From an uncultured Lachnospiraceae bacterium (GTDB lineage: Bacteria > Bacillota_A > Clostridia > Lachnospirales > Lachnospiraceae), in the NCBI GenBank assembly GCA_902787595.1, contig CADAHD010000123.1, positions 1 through 6,940 on the forward strand: a stretch of DNA of 6,940 nt, given 5' to 3'. Below, piece after piece: positions 1 through 5,976 of this stretch. The translations under genes and the position numbers were made by a program. Each line of letters begins with the position of its first letter. The first letter of the stretch is position 1. The notes under the pieces were generated by a model. The model was not told where the DNA came from. It searched no databases and worked only from the letters and a program-made list of their open reading frames with translations.

Positions 1-297
1 GGGAAAGATGCCATACTTGGCGCTATATCCCAGCTTATGAACGGTGTAAGTGTGCTGGATCCCAAGGTCATGCAGCGCCTTACCGCAATGATGAGTAAGA
101 ATAATAATAAGTCCCTGTATGAGGAATTGACGGACAGGGAGCGGGAGATAGCTTCTTTGCTCGTGGAAGGCCTGAGCAATAAGCAGATAGCCGATAAACT
201 TTTTATTTCAGAGGGGACAGTCAAGAATTATATTTCTTCGATCTATGACAAGACGGGGATACATGATCGGGTTAAGCTGGTAGTGGCACTGTCGTAA
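1..297 (+). CDS. LuxR/NarL-family response regulator, C-terminal part (5' partial)
   Basis: The frame is open from the first base of the window and ends at TAA 295-297, so this is the last 98 residues of a longer protein. Residues 40-98 form a LuxR/GerE-type helix-turn-helix: the run LTDREREIASLLVEGLSNKQ carries the usual L-T-x-R-E start, and NKQIADKLFISEGTVKNYISSI is the two-helix DNA-contact unit. Before it, residues about 5-30 (AILGAISQLMNGVSVLDPKV) resemble the last helix and linker of a receiver domain, as in NarL/FixJ regulators; the phosphoacceptor part is off the left edge. The ATG at 37 is internal and is not the real start. The family normally acts as the transcription output of a two-component system, with a sensor kinase often encoded upstream. 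Its targets cannot be read here. A second in-frame stop, TGA, follows directly at 298. Confidence 0.93.
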   Translation, partial: GKDAILGAISQLMNGVSVLDPKVMQRLTAMMSKNNNKSLYEELTDREREIASLLVEGLSNKQIADKLFISEGTVKNYISSIYDKTGIHDRVKLVVALS

Positions 298-311
298 TGA
301 TAAACAGGCAA

Positions 312-335
312 TTCTTTGCAGCGCCTGCCAAAGAA
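312..335. terminator. Hairpin between convergent genes, possible bidirectional terminator
   Basis: TTCTTTG (312-318) pairs with CAAAGAA (329-335), and CAG (319-321) pairs inside with CTG (325-327) around a CGC loop; C328 is bulged. It lies in the 52-bp gap between the regulator's stop and the stop of the minus-strand membrane protein, where a shared terminator is expected. Neither side has a strong T run: the plus side reads ATTCATTAAAA and the minus side only TTGCCTGTTTAT. Termination is therefore plausible but probably weak. Confidence 0.45.
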
Positions 336-349
336 ATTCATTAAAAACG

Positions 350-1642
350 TTATGATTCTTCGTTTTCGCTGCTATCGGTATCTTTCTTCTCCGGCAGTGT
401 GAGCCTTACAGTCTCGATGCGCTGATTATCCAGCTTTTCGACCTTGAGCACTGTTCCGTCAGGCAGAGTGACGGTCTCGCCTTCAACAGGCAGGCGGTCG
501 TCCAGCTGTTCTATTATCATGCCGCTTATGGAATCGTAATCTTCGCTTTCATAAGAGGTGCCCAGCTGTTCGTTGATATCATCCAGATTCATCGTGCCGT
601 CTACAAGATATTCTCTGTCTGAGAGGGATTTTATGAGTTCGGCTTCATCGGCATCATATTCGTCCCTTATCTGGCCGATTATCTCTTCAACCATATCTTC
701 AATGCTTATCATGCCTTCGGCAGTTCCGTATTCATTAAGAACTATACATACGGACTGGCTCTTTTTACGCATTTCGTTTAACAGATCGGCGATCTTCTTT
801 GACTCGTATGTATAGTAAGGCTCACGCATTATCTTGTTGATATGGAAATGCTCCGGATCCTCAAGGAAGAGGAAGTCCTTGATATTGATGATGCCGACGA
901 TGTTATCGGGCTCATCTTTGTAAATGGGAAGACGGGTATACATGTGTTCTTTAAACAGAGATTTGATATCATCGTAAGTATCATGTATATCGGCCATGAC
1001 CATATTAACGCGGGGGATCATGATATCCCTGGCGACCGCATCCGAAAACTCGAACATATTATGTATCATCTCGCGTTCTTCAGTCTCGATCACGCCGTCC
1101 TGATGCCCCACATCCACATAACCCAGTAATTCGCTTTCCGTAATGCGTATAACCTTCTGGTTGGGATCTACGCCCAGCAGGCGAAGTATGCCGTTGGAAA
1201 GCTTATCGATAAGAAATATGAACGGAGTAAACAATATGGAAAGAGCCCGTATGAAAGGCGCGTAGCCAAGGGCGTATTTCTCGTTGTTGCGCAGGGCCAG
1301 GGTCTTGGGCAGGATCTCTCCGAAGAGGAGCACCAGTATGGTCAGTATACCGGTAGCTATACCGACAGCCACGCTGCCGAACAGTTCCGTGGCCAGTACG
1401 GTTGAAAGCGCGGAAGCAGAGATGTTTACAACATTATTGCCTATAAGGATGGTTGAAAGCATCTTGCCGGGTTTTTCAAGTATTTTGAGGACCAGAGCGG
1501 CGCGTTTATTCCCTTCCTCCGCAAGAAGATGAAGCCTTACTTTTTTGACGGTGGTAAAAGCGGTTTCCGCAGACGAGAAAAAGGCGGATAGCATTAAGAG
1601 TATTATCAATATGATAAGTTTGATCAATTGCGGACTTTCCAT
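350..1642 (-). CDS. CNNM/CorC-type membrane protein with CBS pair (hemolysin C family)
   Basis: This protein of 430 residues matches the usual length of the DUF21-CBS-CorC_HlyC family. Residues about 8-180 are the CNNM/DUF21 membrane part, with family motifs FSSAETAFTT (22-31), GNNVVNISASA (68-78) and GEILPKTLA (108-116). A CBS pair spans about 205-330, opening at ARDIMIPRVNM and ending at NEYGTAEGMISIEDMVEEI. The CorC_HlyC region fills about 335-420, followed by an acidic Ser/Glu tail. Proteins of this family are linked to Mg2+ (sometimes Co2+) efflux and tolerance, with nucleotide binding at the CBS pair; the hemolysin label is historical. The ATG at 1642 is chosen because MESPQLIKLIILIILLMLSAFF is a normal family N-terminus. 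Extending to 1738 would add 32 odd residues and cross both promoters. No clear ribosome site precedes 1642; a TTG at 1627, seven bases after GGAAAG, is an alternative. The exact substrate ion is not readable. Confidence 0.9.
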   Translation of the reverse strand: MESPQLIKLIILIILLMLSAFFSSAETAFTTVKKVRLHLLAEEGNKRAALVLKILEKPGKMLSTILIGNNVVNISASALSTVLATELFGSVAVGIATGILTILVLLFGEILPKTLALRNNEKYALGYAPFIRALSILFTPFIFLIDKLSNGILRLLGVDPNQKVIRITESELLGYVDVGHQDGVIETEEREMIHNMFEFSDAVARDIMIPRVNMVMADIHDTYDDIKSLFKEHMYTRLPIYKDEPDNIVGIINIKDFLFLEDPEHFHINKIMREPYYTYESKKIADLLNEMRKKSQSVCIVLNEYGTAEGMISIEDMVEEIIGQIRDEYDADEAELIKSLSDREYLVDGTMNLDDINEQLGTSYESEDYDSISGMIIEQLDDRLPVEGETVTLPDGTVLKVEKLDNQRIETVRLTLPEKKDTDSSENEES

Positions 1643-1673
1643 AATGGCACAATAATAGCAGAAATAAACACTA

Positions 1674-1689
1674 TATGCAAGCTTGCATA
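1674..1689. promoter_or_regulatory. Perfect 16-bp palindrome, candidate operator
   Basis: TATGCAAG CTTGCATA is an exact inverted repeat with no spacer. It covers the whole -35 box of the SCIFF promoter (TTGCAT, 1683-1688) and falls in the first bases of the predicted minus-strand transcript. This position suits a dimeric repressor that blocks the SCIFF promoter. The binding protein cannot be named from the sequence. Confidence 0.55.
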
Positions 1690-1711
1690 ATAATATGAAA
1701 TGTGTTATAGT
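1683..1711 (+). promoter_or_regulatory. Extended -10 promoter of the SCIFF peptide operon
   Basis: TTGCAT (1683-1688), a 17-bp spacer and TATAGT (1706-1711) fit the housekeeping sigma consensus. The TG of an extended -10 stands at 1703-1704. Transcription would start near 1718, giving a leader of about 40 nt before the SCIFF start codon at 1759. The match is strong, as expected for an abundant small peptide. Confidence 0.7.
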
Positions 1712-1732
1712 GTGGCTCGTGCTAAAAATCAA
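1704..1732 (-). promoter_or_regulatory. Divergent promoter for the CNNM/CorC gene
   Basis: Read on the minus strand: TTGATT (1732-1727), a 17-bp spacer, then TATAAC (1709-1704). The start would be near 1697, about 55 nt ahead of the ATG at 1642. Its -10 box overlaps that of the SCIFF promoter at 1706-1709, so one polymerase would exclude the other. Confidence 0.5.
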
Positions 1733-1758
1733 GTACATATTATATGGAGGAAAAAATA

Positions 1759-1911
1759 ATGAAGCATATCAAGAGCCTTGATACCAGAGATTTTAAGAAG
1801 AGCCTTAAAAAGGGCGGCTGCGGTGAGTGCCAGACTTCATGCCAGAGCGCATGCAAGACCAGCTGCACAGTAGGCAACCAGAGCTGCGAGCAGGTTAAGA
1901 GCTCTAAGTAA
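1759..1911 (+). CDS. SCIFF six-cysteine peptide precursor (ranthipeptide)
   Basis: This 50-residue peptide has exactly six cysteines, at positions 21, 24, 28, 32, 36 and 43, the defining spacing of SCIFF (six cysteines in forty-five residues) precursors. Residues 1-20 (MKHIKSLDTRDFKKSLKKGG) are the charged leader that the maturase recognises; CGECQTSCQSACKTSCTVGN is the conserved core, followed by a short QSCEQVKSSK tail. GGAGG (1746-1750) lies 8 bases before ATG 1759, and TAA is at 1909-1911. In this family the radical SAM maturase links cysteine sulphur to non-alpha carbons of other residues. For the Clostridium thermocellum homologue (CteA) a Cys32-Thr37 bridge has been described, as I recall; Cys32 and Thr37 are both present here at the same numbers. 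The mature form, export and biological role are not known from the sequence. The adjacent maturase makes the assignment very secure. Confidence 0.97.
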   Translation: MKHIKSLDTRDFKKSLKKGGCGECQTSCQSACKTSCTVGNQSCEQVKSSK

Positions 1912-1941
1912 TCAGAGGTATTTATTACAGTTAAAAAGCCT

Positions 1942-1976
1942 GGGGAACAGCGGTGATCCACTGTTTCCCGTGTTTT
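1942..1976 (+). terminator. Intercistronic hairpin with T-rich tail, likely attenuator
   Basis: GGGGAACAG (1942-1950) pairs with CTGTTTCCC (1961-1969) with one G-U pair. An inner GG/CC closes a TGAT loop after a C-A mismatch. The tail reads GTGTTTTATT, a modest T tract. It starts 31 bases after the SCIFF stop and ends 14 bases before the maturase ATG. No second promoter is evident before the maturase, so the hairpin probably lets a fraction of transcripts through and also protects the 3' end of the short SCIFF message. Confidence 0.65.
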
Positions 1977-1989
1977 ATTGTGGAAAATT

Positions 1990-3366
1990 ATGGTACATAG
2001 ATATAAAAGTCACGGATACAATATTGTCCTTGACGTAGACAGCGGCAGCGTCCATGTTGTGGATGAGCTGGTTTACGATCTGATCCCGCTTGTAGAGGAA
2101 GCTCTGGATAAGGGACTTTCGGATGACATGATCGCATCACAGCTGGGAGGCGGTCTGGCAGATATTGAAAGGAAAGAAGCATTAGCGGAGATCCTTGAGC
2201 TCAAGAGTGCCGGCAGACTGTTTGCAAAGGATGATTATGAAAAGCAGATAGAAGCTTATACAGGCAGGGAGACTGTCGTTAAGGCTATGTGTCTGCATAT
2301 TGCGCACGCCTGCAATCTGGCCTGCAAGTATTGTTTTGCAGGTGAAGGTGAATATTATGGCCCCTGTGGTCTGATGTCTGTAGAAGTAGGAAAACAGGCG
2401 CTGGATTATCTCATAGCTCATTCGGGAAGCAGGAGAAATCTGGAAGTGGATTTCTTCGGCGGGGAACCGCTTATGAACTGGGATGTGGTTAAGGAGCTTG
2501 TGGCATACGGCAGAGAGAAGGAAAAAGAATTCGATAAGAATTTCCGTTTTACCCTTACGACAAACGGTACGCTGCTCACAGACGATATCCTGGAATTTGC
2601 AAATAAGGAAATGAGCAATCTGGTGCTTTCCATAGATGGCCGGAAGGAAGTGCATGACCGTATGCGCCCTTACCGAAAGGGCGGCGGCAGTTATGATGAT
2701 ATAGTTCCCAGGTATATCCATGCGGCAGAGAGCCGTGATCAGATGAATTATTATGTGCGCGGCACATATACTCATTTCAATACGGATTTTGCGGCAGATG
2801 TGCTGCACCTGGCAGATCTTGGATTTAAGCAGATATCGGTAGAACCCGTTGTGGCTCCGCCCGAGATGGATTATGCCATCACTGAGGAAGATGTGCCTGA
2901 GCTTTTAAAACAGTATGATATACTGGCGGATGAAATGTTAAAGCGCAGGAAAGAAGGCAATCCCTTTAATTTCTTCCATTTTATGATAGATCTGGAATGC
3001 GGGCCCTGCGTCTATAAAAGGCTTTCGGGCTGTGGCGCGGGCTGTGAATATGTATCGGTAACGCCCTGGGGAGATATCTATCCCTGCCATCAGTTTGTGG
3101 GCGAAGAAGATTTCAAACTGGGTAATGTGACTGAGGGCATATTAAATACGGAGCTTAGGGATAAGTTCCACAATTGTAACGTTTATTCAAAGCCGGCATG
3201 CAAAAACTGCTTTGCAAAGTATTACTGCAGCGGCGGGTGCATGGCAAATTCAAAGCATTTCTCGGGCGATATTTACGGCGCCTACGAGACGGGATGCGAA
3301 TTACAGCGTAAGCGCATAGAATGTGCGATAATGCTGAAAGTGGCGCAGGCCATGGAAGAGGAATAG
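1990..3366 (+). CDS. Radical SAM/SPASM maturase of the SCIFF peptide
   Basis: This 458-residue enzyme matches the thioether-forming SCIFF maturases (CteB type). Residues 1-90 form the N-terminal peptide-recognition region, opening MVHRYKSHGYNIVLDVDSG as in family members. The radical SAM cluster motif C-x3-C-x2-C is CNLACKYC (Cys108, 112, 115). GGEP at 157-160 is the SAM-binding motif, and TTNGT lies at about 190-194. The C-terminal third is a SPASM/twitch region with cysteines at 337, 340, 348, 352, 366, 396, 404, 407, 413, 417 and 436, enough for two auxiliary Fe-S clusters. The reaction is SAM-dependent hydrogen abstraction followed by Cys thioether bond formation on the peptide encoded just upstream. 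ATG 1990 is preferred over an in-frame TTG at 1978 because family proteins start at this point. Its ribosome site (GTGGAAAA) is poor, unlike the peptide's. The enzyme is probably cytoplasmic. Confidence 0.96.
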   Translation: MVHRYKSHGYNIVLDVDSGSVHVVDELVYDLIPLVEEALDKGLSDDMIASQLGGGLADIERKEALAEILELKSAGRLFAKDDYEKQIEAYTGRETVVKAMCLHIAHACNLACKYCFAGEGEYYGPCGLMSVEVGKQALDYLIAHSGSRRNLEVDFFGGEPLMNWDVVKELVAYGREKEKEFDKNFRFTLTTNGTLLTDDILEFANKEMSNLVLSIDGRKEVHDRMRPYRKGGGSYDDIVPRYIHAAESRDQMNYYVRGTYTHFNTDFAADVLHLADLGFKQISVEPVVAPPEMDYAITEEDVPELLKQYDILADEMLKRRKEGNPFNFFHFMIDLECGPCVYKRLSGCGAGCEYVSVTPWGDIYPCHQFVGEEDFKLGNVTEGILNTELRDKFHNCNVYSKPACKNCFAKYYCSGGCMANSKHFSGDIYGAYETGCELQRKRIECAIMLKVAQAMEEE

Positions 3367-3373
3367 GTTCATC

Positions 3374-3394
3374 CTTATTAAGGATCTTATTAAG
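3374..3394 (+). repeat. Two tandem copies of CTTATTAAG before secDF
   Basis: CTTATTAAG occurs at 3374-3382 and again at 3386-3394, a 12-base period. Each copy is itself a palindrome around a central T. The first also forms the hairpin ATCCTT-ATT-AAGGAT (3371-3385). They lie in the 48-bp gap between the maturase stop and the secDF start. No convincing promoter or terminator is seen there, so their role is open. Confidence 0.5.
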
Positions 3395-3414
3395 AGTTTT
3401 ATGGAGGAAAGAAA

Positions 3415-5736
3415 ATGAAAAAGTGGCAGGGTTTCTTAAGCCTTCTCATCTTTATCGCGGCAATGGCGGGATGCGCATATCTCGTTATGAACGGCGTGGA
3501 TGAGACCGGAGTGGGATCGGCAGCAAAGACCAAGCTTGGTCTGGATCTGGCCGGCGGTGTTTCCATCACTTATGAGGTTGTCGGTGATGAGAATCCTTCT
3601 AAAGAGGATCTGGACGATACCGTGTTCAAGTTAAAAAAGCGTATCGACCAGTATTCGACTGAAGCTAATGTATATTCCGAGGGAAGCAATCGTATCAGCA
3701 TAGAGATCCCCGGTGTTACGGATGCAAACGCCATACTGAAGGACCTGGGAAGCCCCGGATCCCTGTACTTTATTAAAGCGACCGGTCCGGACGGAAACAT
3801 GAACTATCGTGAAAAGACAGATGAGACCGGAGCACGTGTATATACCGAAGAGGGGAAGACGGAATATGAGCTTACCCGTCCCATCGAAGAGATAGTGGCT
3901 GACGGCAGCGCCATCCTTTCAGGTACCGATGTGGCAAGCTCTGAGGCAAAGGCTTATACGGATGAGTATAATGTTACACAGAACATTGTCAGCCTTACAT
4001 TTACATCAGAAGGTTCTGTTAAATTTGCGGAAGCTACCGGCGAAGCGACTAATCAGACCGGTTTGAGAAGAACCATCGCGATCTATTATGATAATGAACT
4101 GCTCAGTGTTCCCAATGTTACCGAGCGTATAACCGGCGGACAGGCGCAGATCACCGGTATGAAGGATTTTGATGAGGCGCAGAACCTGGCTCAGAATATC
4201 CGTATCGGCGGACTTAAGCTGGAGCTTCAGGAATTGCGTTCTAATGTTGTTGGCGCGCAGCTGGGCAGTGATGCGATCAAGACTTCATTGATCGCAGGTC
4301 TGATAGGTCTTATCCTGGTGGTACTGCTCATGTGCATTGTTTACCGCCTGCCCGGTTTTGCAAGCTCGCTGGCATTGTGCCTGTACTGTATGCTGGTCAT
4401 CCTGGTAATGAACCTCTTTGAGATGACGCTGACCCTGCCCGGTATCGCAGGTATTATCCTGTCTGTAGGTATGGCGGTGGATGCAAATGTTATCATATTC
4501 GCCCGTATCAAGGAAGAACTGAAGGCCGGAAGCGATGTTAAGGCTTCGATAAAGGAAGGCTTCTCAAAAGCTTTATCCGCCATCATTGACGGTAATATCA
4601 CAACTCTTATCGCGGCTGTAGTGCTTATGCTGATGGGCAGCGGATCGATCAAAGGCTTTGCTTATACTCTGGCAGTCGGTATCGTGCTTTCAATGTTTAC
4701 GGCACTGGCAGTTACCAGACTCCTTGTAAATGCTTTCTTTGCGATAGGGCTTAAGGCACCCGGACTTTATGGCCTGAGCGAAAAGGAGAAAGAGAAGCAG
4801 AAGGAAGATAAGACCATCAACTTCCTTGGCAAGAAGAAACTCTTTTTCGGAATTTCCATCGGTGTTATTGTTGTAGGCATAATAGCAATGATAGTATTCA
4901 AGGCTACAACAGGCGATGCGCTTAATTACAGCCTTGAGTTTAAGGGCGGTACGGCTTCTACCGTGGCATTTAATGAGCTGATGAGCCGTGAACAGATAGA
5001 AGCGAATGTTATACCTGAGTTTGAAGCTATCACTCATGATGCAAACGTACAGTGGCAGACGGTTAACGATACCAACCAGGTTGTGTTCAAGACCAGAGTG
5101 CTTAACGTTGATGAGAGACAGCAGCTCAATGATGTGCTTCTTTCCAAATTCGGCGTACCCGAGGATAAGATCACTACAGAGACCATCGGATCAACCATAT
5201 CGGGCGAAATGAAGAGCGAGGCTATCAAGGCTATACTGGTAGCTGTGGTATGTATGCTGATCTACATCTGGTTCAGATTCAGCGATATACGTTTCGGCGC
5301 CAGCGCCGTTGCGGCTCTTGTGCATGACGTGCTTGTAACCCTGACGTTCTATGCTTTGGTAAGATATTCGGTAAGCTCAACATTCATAGCCTGTATGCTT
5401 ACGATAGTAGGTTATTCCATCAATGCGACCATAGTTATATTTGACCGTGTGCGTGAGAATTATAAAGAGAATGAGAACAGAAAGAAGAAAAAGCTTACGC
5501 TTACGGAAGTGGTCAACCAGTCAGTTACCCAGACGCTTTCAAGGTCTATATTCACTTCACTGACTACCGTTATAATGGTAATCATGCTCTTCATACTGGG
5601 CGTGAGCTCCATCAGGGAATTTGCCCTGCCGCTGATAATCGGTATCGTATGCGGTACATATTCGTCCGTATGTGTGACCGGTGCATTGTGGTTCGTGCTT
5701 CGTGAGAAGTTCCCGCCTTCGGAAGAGGAAGACTGA
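3415..5736 (+). CDS. secDF: SecDF fused protein-translocation subunit
   Basis: This 773-residue protein joins SecD and SecF in one chain, like the Bacillus and Thermus SecDF proteins. It is a membrane RND-type partner of SecYEG that uses the proton gradient to pull exported proteins outward. Residues 5-25 are the first membrane segment, followed by LGLDLAGG (41-48), the SecD P1 hallmark. An external domain runs to about 285, and five membrane segments span about 288-447, including GMAVDANVIIFARIKEE (352-368) with the proton-path Asp356. After a Lys/Glu-rich linker (455-475) the SecF half begins: one segment, an external domain with LEFKGGT, then five segments from about 604. Its GYSINATIVIFDRVREN motif (666-682) has Ala671 where Asp is typical; Arg710 in QTLSRS is kept. 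GGAGG at 3403-3407 is 7 bases from ATG. It appears to share the SCIFF-maturase transcript and ends at a clear terminator. Confidence 0.96.
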   Translation: MKKWQGFLSLLIFIAAMAGCAYLVMNGVDETGVGSAAKTKLGLDLAGGVSITYEVVGDENPSKEDLDDTVFKLKKRIDQYSTEANVYSEGSNRISIEIPGVTDANAILKDLGSPGSLYFIKATGPDGNMNYREKTDETGARVYTEEGKTEYELTRPIEEIVADGSAILSGTDVASSEAKAYTDEYNVTQNIVSLTFTSEGSVKFAEATGEATNQTGLRRTIAIYYDNELLSVPNVTERITGGQAQITGMKDFDEAQNLAQNIRIGGLKLELQELRSNVVGAQLGSDAIKTSLIAGLIGLILVVLLMCIVYRLPGFASSLALCLYCMLVILVMNLFEMTLTLPGIAGIILSVGMAVDANVIIFARIKEELKAGSDVKASIKEGFSKALSAIIDGNITTLIAAVVLMLMGSGSIKGFAYTLAVGIVLSMFTALAVTRLLVNAFFAIGLKAPGLYGLSEKEKEKQKEDKTINFLGKKKLFFGISIGVIVVGIIAMIVFKATTGDALNYSLEFKGGTASTVAFNELMSREQIEANVIPEFEAITHDANVQWQTVNDTNQVVFKTRVLNVDERQQLNDVLLSKFGVPEDKITTETIGSTISGEMKSEAIKAILVAVVCMLIYIWFRFSDIRFGASAVAALVHDVLVTLTFYALVRYSVSSTFIACMLTIVGYSINATIVIFDRVRENYKENENRKKKKLTLTEVVNQSVTQTLSRSIFTSLTTVIMVIMLFILGVSSIREFALPLIIGIVCGTYSSVCVTGALWFVLREKFPPSEEED

Positions 5737-5750
5737 TAATTATTCATGGA

Positions 5751-5779
5751 AGGACCTGCAATTTAGCGGGTCCTTTTTT
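5751..5779 (+). terminator. Intrinsic terminator after secDF
   Basis: AGGACCTGC (5751-5759) pairs with GCGGGTCCT (5766-5774) through nine base pairs including one G-U, around the loop AATTTA. The run of six T at 5774-5779 follows. It starts 15 bases after the secDF stop and closes the SCIFF-maturase-secDF unit. Confidence 0.9.
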
Positions 5780-5780
5780 A

Positions 5781-5809
5781 TTGCCGCTGCACGGATATGA
5801 TGATAAAAT
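5781..5809 (+). promoter_or_regulatory. Extended -10 promoter for the secreted-protein gene
   Basis: TTGCCG (5781-5786), a 17-bp spacer and TAAAAT (5804-5809) preceded by TGA (an extended -10 TGn) form a plausible housekeeping promoter right after the terminator tail. The predicted start near 5816 leaves a leader of about 160 nt before ATG 5977. No other -35/-10 pair in the gap is as good. Confidence 0.5.
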
Positions 5810-5815
5810 GATAAA

Positions 5816-5976
5816 TCTGAAATCATGCTCTTTGCGATACATCAGCTTCTTTATTCATGGACAGTCCGGATCATAATGCTACATGGAGTGGCGTAAATGC
5901 AAAGATGACGTGGTAGAAAGTCAATGCAGTCTGATCTATGATGGTGTTTACCATAAAAAGAAAAGGAGGAATAAAG
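5816..5976 (+). other. Long 5' leader of the secreted-protein gene, no gene seen
   Basis: About 160 nt separate the predicted transcript start from ATG 5977. I recognise no riboswitch class. Visible items are a small hairpin ATGGT-GTTT-ACCAT (5941-5954), three copies of AATGC (5875, 5896, 5923), and two loosely similar segments at 5855-5879 and 5921-5944, both with CAGTC followed by GATC and AT-rich bases. The ribosome site GGAGG is at 5965-5969. Confidence 0.35.

Noticed and set aside
1643..1738. A 32-residue N-terminal extension of the CNNM/CorC protein from an upstream ATG at 1738
   Set aside because: It would cross both predicted promoters and start upstream of the minus-strand transcript start. 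The added residues do not fit the family N-terminus and no ribosome site precedes it.
2182..2808. A 208-codon open frame on the minus strand inside the maturase gene
   Set aside because: It is fully antisense to a well-supported radical SAM gene, has no ribosome site, and its translation resembles no protein family I know.
3460..3474. Lipobox-like AMAGC in the first membrane segment of SecDF
   Set aside because: SecD proteins keep this segment as a membrane anchor. Position -3 is Met instead of the preferred Leu and the hydrophobic stretch continues past the Cys, so lipoprotein processing is unlikely.
5816..5976. A c-di-GMP (GEMM) riboswitch in the leader of the secreted-protein gene
   Set aside because: Considered because such switches often precede clostridial surface proteins, but the conserved GEMM core blocks and the tetraloop-receptor pattern are not present.
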